64,000 nt of DNA from positions 3,289 to 67,288 of the forward strand of contig DHSD01000012.1 in assembly GCA_002411365.1 (NCBI GenBank). Reading direction: 5' to 3'. The notes beneath the pieces were generated by a model that did no database searches, was not told the DNA's origin, and saw nothing but the letters and a program-made list of their open reading frames with translations. Made by a program: the position numbers and the translations under genes. This document shows, piece by piece, positions 58,656 through 64,000 of the stretch. Numbering within the stretch: the stretch's first letter is position 1; the number at the start of each line of letters is the position of its first letter. Source of the stretch: Ruminococcaceae bacterium UBA5295 (GTDB lineage Bacteria > Bacillota > Clostridia > Oscillospirales > Acutalibacteraceae).

Positions 58656-58670
58656 CAAAACTGTTGACAA
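58649..58670. promoter_or_regulatory. Palindrome over the -35 element of the LCP promoter
   Basis: TTGTCAACA, 4 bases, TGTTGACAA: a perfect 9-bp inverted repeat covering the -35 box. Typical geometry of an operator for a dimeric repressor. The regulator is unknown; none is encoded next to it. Confidence 0.65.
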
Positions 58671-58778
58671 AAACAGGCAAACTTTTAAGCTCTGCTTTTA
58701 GAACCAATGAAAAAATTTAATATTATCTCATAAAGCAGGCCGAGCGCGGCAAAAGCGGAAGTGCTTTTTGCAGGCTTG

Positions 58779-58806
58779 TTGTTTTCCGGTGATTTTTTGC
58801 TATAAT
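58779..58806 (+). promoter_or_regulatory. Sigma-A promoter of the membrane peptide / flavoprotein operon
   Basis: TTGTTT, 16 bases, TATAAT. The -10 is perfect and the -35 matches 4 of 6. It lies 30 bases upstream of the TTG start of the 43-residue peptide. Confidence 0.7.
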
Positions 58807-58836
58807 AAATTTATTCGGTTCGGTGGAGGCGATCCC

Positions 58837-58968
58837 TTGAAAGCTGGGAAAAACTCTAAAAAAGGCGTTAGAAAAGGCAGATATTCTCTGGCAGTGCGCA
58901 TAGTTGCACTTGCCTGTGCCGTGCTGATAGTTATATCCGCATTTGCGTTCCTGTTTTTTGCAGGCTGA
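58837..58968 (+). CDS. Small 43-residue membrane peptide
   Basis: Starts with TTG behind GGTGGAGG (7-base spacing). The N-terminal half is very basic (KAGKNSKKGVRKGRY), the C-terminal half is one membrane helix (about 21-42, IVALACAVLIVISAFAFLFF). The topology should be N-inside with a basic cytoplasmic end. It directly follows a promoter and lies 37 bases before the flavoprotein gene. No family recognised. The strong ribosome site and promoter make a real gene likely. Confidence 0.65.
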   Translation: MKAGKNSKKGVRKGRYSLAVRIVALACAVLIVISAFAFLFFAG

Positions 58969-59005
58969 ACTGGCAGCCGGAAACGGAACTTTAGGGGAGG
59001 GGCAA

Positions 59006-60274
59006 ATGAAACAGTATGATATTGCCGTAATAGGCGGGGGCGCTTCAGGCCTTGCCGCGGCGCTTGCTGCGGCTGAACGTGCACGGCAGGCCGGCAAACA
59101 GCTGAAAATTGCCGTGCTTGAAAAGAATCCAAGGGTGGGGAAGAAGCTTCTCATAACCGGAAACGGCAGGTGCAACATTACAAACCTCGCTGCCTGCGAT
59201 TTGGCGCATTACCATGGCGATGTTAAGCAGGCCGGGGCAGTGCTTAAAAGATGCACTCCGAAAAAAGTTATTGCCTTTTTCCGCGCTCATGGGCTTCTGT
59301 GCCGCGAGCTTGAAGACGGTCGCATTTATCCTTACAGCCTTCAGGCATCGTCGGTGTTGAATATTATTCGCTGCAGCCTTGACTCTGCCTGTGTTGAGCA
59401 AGTTTGCAACTTCCCTGTAAAGCGCATTGAGAACATACCCGGAGGGTTTGCTGCGGTTTCAGAAAATGGTAATGTCAAAGCGCGGCGCATAATAGATGCG
59501 GCCGGAGGAAAAGCATGCCCGCAGTCCGGCTCAAATGGTGACAGCTTTGAGTTATTGCGCCCGTTTAGGCACACAGTGACGGAGCTTTACCCTGCACTTG
59601 TGCAGATACGGACTGACGCAAAGCGCGTGCGCCCGCTTAAAGGCGTTCGCTGCATGGCTGACGCGTCCATTCTCAAGGATAAAAAGACGCTTCGCAGGAT
59701 AAAAGGTGAAGTGCAGTTTACAGAGCGCGCTGTTTCGGGGATCTGTATTTTTGAACTTTCCCGCTTTATCAGGAAATCCGGTGGGAAAACAGTTGAAATC
59801 TCGCTTGACCTTGCGCCGGAATACAGCGCTGCCGCACTTGAAAAGTTTTTCCGCCTTCAGGCTGCCAGATTTGGCGAGCTGCCGGCCGACAGGCTGACGG
59901 AAGGGCTGCTTAACAAATCGCTCGGCATGGAAGTGACAAAATATGCCCTTAATGGCGCACCGGTTCCGTCAGGCTCACTGACGGAAAGTGATATTCACAG
60001 CATGGCGTGTGCCGTGAAGGATTTCCGCTTTCCGGTACAGGGCACAATGCCGTGGCAGAATGCGCAGGTCACAGCCGGAGGTGTGCCGCTTAAGGAAACC
60101 GATGATTCACTGCAGTCAAAATGCTGCAAAGGTATTTACCTTTGCGGAGAGCTGCTGAACGTTGACGGTGACTGCGGCGGTTTTAACCTCCAGTGGGCAT
60201 GGGCGAGCGGGATAACAGCTGGAATTGCGGCGGCAGATTCGCTGCTTGACGAATGGAGGGCAATTGGAAAATGA
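59006..60274 (+). CDS. NAD(P)/FAD-dependent oxidoreductase, HI0933/BaiN-like family
   Basis: 422 residues. The FAD-binding start (YDIAVIGGGASGLAAALAAA) is followed by GKKLLITGNGRCNITNL, a signature of the HI0933/BaiN family, and the C-terminal YLCGELLNVDGDCGGFNLQWAWASG. Members are flavoproteins; one group reduces bile-acid intermediates, but most functions are unknown. The frame is open further upstream, but the ATG at 59006 with GGGGAGGGG is the best start. It overlaps the next flavoprotein gene by 4 bases. Confidence 0.9.
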   Translation: MKQYDIAVIGGGASGLAAALAAAERARQAGKQLKIAVLEKNPRVGKKLLITGNGRCNITNLAACDLAHYHGDVKQAGAVLKRCTPKKVIAFFRAHGLLCRELEDGRIYPYSLQASSVLNIIRCSLDSACVEQVCNFPVKRIENIPGGFAAVSENGNVKARRIIDAAGGKACPQSGSNGDSFELLRPFRHTVTELYPALVQIRTDAKRVRPLKGVRCMADASILKDKKTLRRIKGEVQFTERAVSGICIFELSRFIRKSGGKTVEISLDLAPEYSAAALEKFFRLQAARFGELPADRLTEGLLNKSLGMEVTKYALNGAPVPSGSLTESDIHSMACAVKDFRFPVQGTMPWQNAQVTAGGVPLKETDDSLQSKCCKGIYLCGELLNVDGDCGGFNLQWAWASGITAGIAAADSLLDEWRAIGK

Positions 60275-61860
60275 TATACAGGATTACGGGCATCCGTCTT
60301 GAACTTGACGGAACGGAAAAAGACCTTAAAAGGGAAGCGGCAAAGCGGCTTAAGGTAAAGCCGGAAAAGATACGCTCACTTAAACTATATAAAAAATCAG
60401 TTGACGCACGGCATAAGGACGACATTCATTTTATATGTACCATAGAAGCCGACAGCAGCGAGAACAATGTAGCCAGCGACAGAAGGATAACTGAAGCAAA
60501 GCCATACAGATACAGCTTTCCGGAAATCCATCGGCTTGAGGTGAGGCCGGTTGTTGTCGGCTTTGGTCCGGCAGGTATGCTCGCCGCGCTGATTTTGGCT
60601 CAGGCGGGGCAGCGGCCTGTTGTTTTGGAGCGCGGCTCATGCGTTGAAGAAAGGCAGAAGAAAGTAAAGTCTTTCTTGAAAGCAGGAAACCTTGATACAC
60701 ACTGCAACGTCCAGTTTGGTGAAGGCGGCGCGGGTACATTTTCAGACGGAAAGCTCAATACCGGTACAAAAGACCCGCGCATACGCAAAGTGCTGGAGGA
60801 GTTTGCCGCCGCTGGGGCGCCTGAAGAGATCCTTTATGAGGCAAAGCCGCACATAGGGACAGACCACCTGCCCGCGATGGTGCGGAATATCAGGGAAAAA
60901 ATAATCTCGCTCGGGGGTAGCGTACTTTTTGACACACGGCTGACCGGTATAAAAGTTAGAGGCGGAGCCGTTTCAGGCATTGAGTTTTGTACGGCTGACG
61001 GTGCAAAAGAACAGATGGAAACACAGAATGTCATACTTGCAGTAGGGCACAGCGCTCGGGATACTTTTGAAATGCTTCAATCACTCGGCCTGCCAATGGA
61101 GGCAAAGCCTTTTTCAGTTGGCGCGCGCATTGAGCATGCGCAGAAAATGATAGACAGGGTGCAGTATGGGAAATTTGCAGGCCACCCTGCACTCGGCGCG
61201 GCCGATTACCGCCTTGCCGTGCACCTTGGAGACGGCCGCGGCGTCTATACATTCTGCATGTGTCCGGGCGGGACTGTCATCGCTGCTGCAAGTGAACCTG
61301 AAATGGTAGTGACAAACGGCATGAGCACATTTGCGCGCGATGGTGAAAATGCAAATTCCGCATTGCTTGTAAACGTAGGCCTTGAAGATTTCGGCGGGCA
61401 GGGGCCGCTTGCCGGCGTTGAATTCCAGCGGAAGCTTGAAAGGAAAGCCTTTATCCTCGGCGGGGGAGACTACCGTGCGCCTGCCCAGCGGGTCGGTGAT
61501 TTTCTAAAAAGGCAGCCGTCAAAAAGCTTTGGCGATGTGCGGCCAACATATCCGAGAGGCGTGACGCCGTGCCTGCTTGACGACTGCCTGCCGGATTTCA
61601 TAGCCGACTCAATGCGCGCAGGCATACGCGAGATGGACAGGCGCCTGCACGGCTTTGCCTGCCCTGATGCAGTGCTGACGGCAGTTGAAAGCCGCTCGTC
61701 GTCGCCTGTGCGTATCATTCGCGGGGACGATATGCAGTCAGCCGCCCTTAAAGGGCTCTACCCGTGCGGCGAAGGTGCAGGCTACGCCGGCGGAATTGTT
61801 TCCGCGGCGGTTGACGGCATACGCTGCGCTGAGCAGGTATTGGCCTGCCCCAATAAATGA
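60271..61860 (+). CDS. FAD-dependent dehydrogenase-like protein (COG2509-type)
   Basis: 529 residues. An N-terminal domain of about 90 residues is followed by a FAD-binding domain (VVVGFGPAGMLAALILAQAG), QFGEGGAGTFSDGKLNTGTKDPR and a C-terminal GLYPCGEGAGYAGGIVSAAVDGI, the marks of this family. The ATG at 60271 overlaps the stop of the upstream flavoprotein (ATGA). Substrate and partner are unknown. Two unrelated flavoprotein families in one coupled operon suggest a shared redox process. Confidence 0.9.
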   Translation: MIYRITGIRLELDGTEKDLKREAAKRLKVKPEKIRSLKLYKKSVDARHKDDIHFICTIEADSSENNVASDRRITEAKPYRYSFPEIHRLEVRPVVVGFGPAGMLAALILAQAGQRPVVLERGSCVEERQKKVKSFLKAGNLDTHCNVQFGEGGAGTFSDGKLNTGTKDPRIRKVLEEFAAAGAPEEILYEAKPHIGTDHLPAMVRNIREKIISLGGSVLFDTRLTGIKVRGGAVSGIEFCTADGAKEQMETQNVILAVGHSARDTFEMLQSLGLPMEAKPFSVGARIEHAQKMIDRVQYGKFAGHPALGAADYRLAVHLGDGRGVYTFCMCPGGTVIAAASEPEMVVTNGMSTFARDGENANSALLVNVGLEDFGGQGPLAGVEFQRKLERKAFILGGGDYRAPAQRVGDFLKRQPSKSFGDVRPTYPRGVTPCLLDDCLPDFIADSMRAGIREMDRRLHGFACPDAVLTAVESRSSSPVRIIRGDDMQSAALKGLYPCGEGAGYAGGIVSAAVDGIRCAEQVLACPNK

Positions 61861-61972
61861 AGCATGTTTTTTTGCCTGTGATTAGAAAAAACGTTTTTTA
61901 AATGGAACACATGGCAGCTCAAATTAGAAAGGCTTCCATAATTCGCTTTTATGTGATAAAATATGAAACAGT

Positions 61973-61997
61973 TGCTGCAGCAAAACATGCTGCAGCA
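61973..61997. promoter_or_regulatory. Hairpin in the leader of the second aminotransferase gene
   Basis: TGCTGCAGCA, loop AAACA, TGCTGCAGCA, then TTTT. It could be the terminator of the flavoprotein operon (ending 112 bases earlier) or a leader hairpin of the next gene, which starts 34 bases later. Too little room remains after it for another promoter. A possible -10 box (TAAAAT) lies at 61957-61962. Confidence 0.6.
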
Positions 61998-62030
61998 TTT
62001 TAGTACTTAAAGATAAAGGGGACAGGCAGA

Positions 62031-63200
62031 ATGAAATTCGCAGAGCGCATGAAACGCTTTAACACAAGTATCTTTTCCGTTATGGCTGAGATGAAACAGA
62101 AAGAATTGGCAAAAGGCAAAGCCGTTTTTGACCTGAGCGTCGGCACACCGAATATCCCACCTGCACCGCATATCATAAAAGCGCTTGTGGAAAGCGCGCA
62201 GGATACCAAAAATTATGTATATGCGCTCAGCGACACCGACGAGCTGCAAGACGCAGTCAGCGGGTGGTACCGGCGCAGATATGGTGTTGAGCTTGACCCG
62301 CATACGGAAGTCACTTCGCTGCTGGGTTCGCAGGACGGGCTTTCGCATATTTCACTTACTATTGTGGACCCGGGCGACGTTGTGCTTGTGCCCGACCCGG
62401 GATATCCGATTTTTGCCGATGGCCCTGCCCTTGCCGGCGCGGAACTGTACTATGTGCCCCAGCGCAGGGAAAATGGATACGTAATAGACCTCAAAGCCAT
62501 ACCGGAAGACGTAGCGCGCAGGGCGAAATTTATGGTTGTTTCCTATCCGAACAATCCGACGACGAGCATTGCGCCGCCCTCATTTTACCGCGGCCTTGTC
62601 GCTTTTGCGAAAAAATATGACATAATGGTCTTGCATGACAACGCATACAGCGAACTGACGTTTGACGGTGCAAAGTGCGGAAGCTTTTTACAGTATGACG
62701 GTGCAAAAGATGTCGGCGTGGAGTTTAATTCACTTTCAAAAACATATGGCCTTGCCGGCGCGCGTATAGGCTTCGCGCTTGGCAATCAAAAGATGATTGG
62801 CATGCTGAAAGCGTTGAAATCAAATTTAGATTACGGAATGTTCCTGCCGATTCAGAAAGCCGCCATAGCGGCAATTACAGGGCCGCAGGACTGTGTTGAA
62901 GCAACACGCCGCGCCTACGAGCACCGCCGCAATGTGCTTGTAAACGGCCTTAATTCCATAGGGTGGCAGGTGGATATGCCAAAATCGACTATGTTTGTGT
63001 GGGCGAAGATTCCAAAGCCGTACACAAGCAGCAAGGCGTTTGCGATTGACCTTCTGCAGCGGGCGGGTGTGCTTGTAACGCCGGGAGCGGCTTTTGGGCC
63101 TTCAGGGGAAGGCTTTGTGCGCATTGCGCTTGTGCGTGATGAAGGCGATATGCGCAAAATAATTAGTGCAATCGACAAAAGCGGGATTTTAAAGGGCTGA
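62031..63200 (+). CDS. Class I/II PLP aminotransferase (LL-diaminopimelate aminotransferase-like)
   Basis: 389 residues. The PLP lysine K237 is in FNSLSKTYGLAGARIGF. Other marks are DLSVGTPNIPPAP, LLGSQDGLSHISL, VPDPGYPIF and SYPNNPT. The N-terminus (MKFAERMKRFNTSIFSVM) is like that of LL-DAP aminotransferase DapL and its relatives, an alternative lysine/peptidoglycan precursor route, but aspartate- or alanine-type enzymes share these motifs. No dap gene is adjacent. The leader contains a hairpin. Confidence 0.82.
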   Translation: MKFAERMKRFNTSIFSVMAEMKQKELAKGKAVFDLSVGTPNIPPAPHIIKALVESAQDTKNYVYALSDTDELQDAVSGWYRRRYGVELDPHTEVTSLLGSQDGLSHISLTIVDPGDVVLVPDPGYPIFADGPALAGAELYYVPQRRENGYVIDLKAIPEDVARRAKFMVVSYPNNPTTSIAPPSFYRGLVAFAKKYDIMVLHDNAYSELTFDGAKCGSFLQYDGAKDVGVEFNSLSKTYGLAGARIGFALGNQKMIGMLKALKSNLDYGMFLPIQKAAIAAITGPQDCVEATRRAYEHRRNVLVNGLNSIGWQVDMPKSTMFVWAKIPKPYTSSKAFAIDLLQRAGVLVTPGAAFGPSGEGFVRIALVRDEGDMRKIISAIDKSGILKG

Positions 63201-63210
63201 ATACAAAAAT

Positions 63211-63834
63211 TCAGCCGGAAATAATAAGGCCAAGATAATGGGCAAGGCCGCAGGCCTGCATCATGGTTACTTTTGCGCCGCGCAGCTCGGGGCCGGCGAC
63301 TGACAATCTTTCTATTTCGTCACTTGTGAGGTCAATGCCGCTGAGCGGAGTGTGGAGAAAATCGGATTTTCGCAGGCAGCATTGCAGGAATTCGGTGCGT
63401 GCCAGTGTACATTCCTGAAAAGTGCTTTCCGCAAGGTCACAGCCTGAAAAAACCGTATGCTTGAACTTTGCGGAAGTGAATCCGGCGAAGCGGCAGGAAC
63501 AGTCGGAAAATTCTGAAAAGTCAAAAACGCTGCCTGAAAAGTCTGTACCCATGAGCTTGCAGCGTATAAATTTGACACGGCGGAAACAAGATTCTGTAAA
63601 AGAAGAATTTGAAATGTCACAGCCTTCAAATACCGTATCTTCAAAATAAAGATTTTCTGTAGTACAGTTGTTTATGTGGCAGCCATTAAATTTGCAGAAA
63701 TGGAAACAAACACATGAAAATTCCTCGCCTTCAATTATTTCGTCACGGAATTCGGCTTTATTGATGTCTTCTTCCTGCTTAGCGGCCTGAAGTATTTTTT
63801 CTTTCATGCCAAAATGCTTTTTTAAGTCGGCCAT
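63211..63834 (-). CDS. Pentapeptide-repeat protein (Qnr/McbG-like)
   Basis: 207 residues. About 20 pentapeptide units (residues 28-170) of the A/C-x-F/L-x-x type, for example FEGCDISNSSFTESCF and CDLAESTFQECTLARTEFLQ, build a right-handed quadrilateral beta helix. A C-terminal helix (LRGAKVTMMQACGLAHYLGLII) resembles the dimerisation helix of Qnr and McbG proteins. These DNA-mimic proteins protect gyrase from inhibitors, but many pentapeptide proteins do not. The ribosome site GGGAGATG is good. It converges with the aminotransferase gene, 10 bases apart. Confidence 0.85.
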   Translation of the reverse strand: MADLKKHFGMKEKILQAAKQEEDINKAEFRDEIIEGEEFSCVCFHFCKFNGCHINNCTTENLYFEDTVFEGCDISNSSFTESCFRRVKFIRCKLMGTDFSGSVFDFSEFSDCSCRFAGFTSAKFKHTVFSGCDLAESTFQECTLARTEFLQCCLRKSDFLHTPLSGIDLTSDEIERLSVAGPELRGAKVTMMQACGLAHYLGLIISG

Positions 63835-63921
63835 GAATTACATCTCCCTGCATATAGTATAACAGGAAACGTTTCTGTGCGCCGTGGCATAAAAACATTT
63901 CGGCAAAAAATGCATAAGGGA

Positions 63922-63949
63922 TTGACAAATCCATTTAATTTGGTATAAT
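63922..63949 (+). promoter_or_regulatory. Sigma-A promoter pointing out of the window
   Basis: TTGACA (63922-63927), 16 bases, TATAAT (63944-63949), all twelve bases consensus. The gene it serves lies beyond position 64000; no start codon with a ribosome site is seen in the last 50 bases. Confidence 0.85.
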
Positions 63950-64000
63950 AAATATTGCTGCTGCAAAGTAGTTAATTATGCGGAATTGTGTAAAGGTAGC

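Noticed and set aside
1..64000. tRNA or rRNA genes, insertion sequences, prophage or integration sites
   Set aside because: Intergenic spaces are short and hold no tRNA-like cloverleaf or transposase; no abrupt change of gene type was seen. A tRNA scan would settle this.

Overview
The window is chromosomal DNA from a motile, endospore-forming member of the Firmicutes, most likely a clostridium of the Ruminococcaceae/Oscillospirales type. This rests on the Bacillus/Clostridium-style fla/che operon order (motB, fliM, fliY, cheY, fliO-P-Q-R, flhB, flhA, a sigma-28 gene, cheC, cheD), a spoIIE gene, strong AAGGAGG-type ribosome binding sites, frequent TTG and GTG starts, and very A/T-rich sigma-A promoters in mid-GC coding DNA. 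No rRNA, tRNA, CRISPR array, insertion sequence or prophage was seen. A species cannot be named from the sequence alone.

Positions 1-14282 (plus strand) are the late part of a flagellar/chemotaxis operon. It holds the end of motA, then motB, fliM, fliY (FliN fused to a CheC-like phosphatase), cheY, the export-gate genes fliO-fliP-fliQ-fliR-flhB-flhA, the flagellar sigma factor, two rod/hook FlgF/G proteins, fapA, cheC and cheD. fliL, flhF and flhG are missing from their usual places. Positions 14279-23094 (minus strand) carry fliD-fliS-(fliT-like), then an operon cheW - PilZ protein - cheW - chemoreceptor, then a FliK-like protein with a free FlhB C-terminal-domain protein. Positions 23152-27236 (plus strand) are cheA-cheR-cheB. 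Three close matches to the sigma-D promoter (TAAA-N15-GCCGATAA/T) precede fliD, the first cheW and cheA. The sigma factor made by the first operon therefore probably drives the filament-cap and sensory modules. CheB has lost its phosphorylatable aspartate.

Positions 27237-40721 are mixed housekeeping genes: a metallo-beta-lactamase-fold hydrolase with an Rrf2 regulator, divergent from cysK with a palindrome in its promoter; a TcdA-like tRNA dehydratase; a VOC protein; sbcD-sbcC; an MltG-type lytic transglycosylase; an rRNA methyltransferase; an unknown secreted or membrane-bound protein; and alr followed by a small membrane protein and an acetyltransferase.

Positions 40737-58583 contain a full-length single-chain purL, a cell-wall operon in which an FHA domain is fused to a FtsW/RodA glycosyltransferase and translationally coupled to a class B penicillin-binding protein, a dockerin-like secreted protein with a left-handed beta-helix protein, an aminotransferase and trpS, spoIIE (plus strand), metG-tatD, and an LCP-family cell-wall ligase with a tyrosine-rich repeated cytoplasmic tail. 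Positions 58779-64000 hold a 43-residue membrane peptide upstream of two flavoproteins, a second aminotransferase, a Qnr-like pentapeptide-repeat protein, and a promoter pointing out of the window.

Most of the window is recognisable core genome, and no clearly new multi-gene system was found. The most unusual points are the CheB pseudo-receiver, the FHA-SEDS fusion, the 42-bp repeat array in fliY, the repeat-tailed LCP protein with a palindrome over its promoter, and several leader hairpins.
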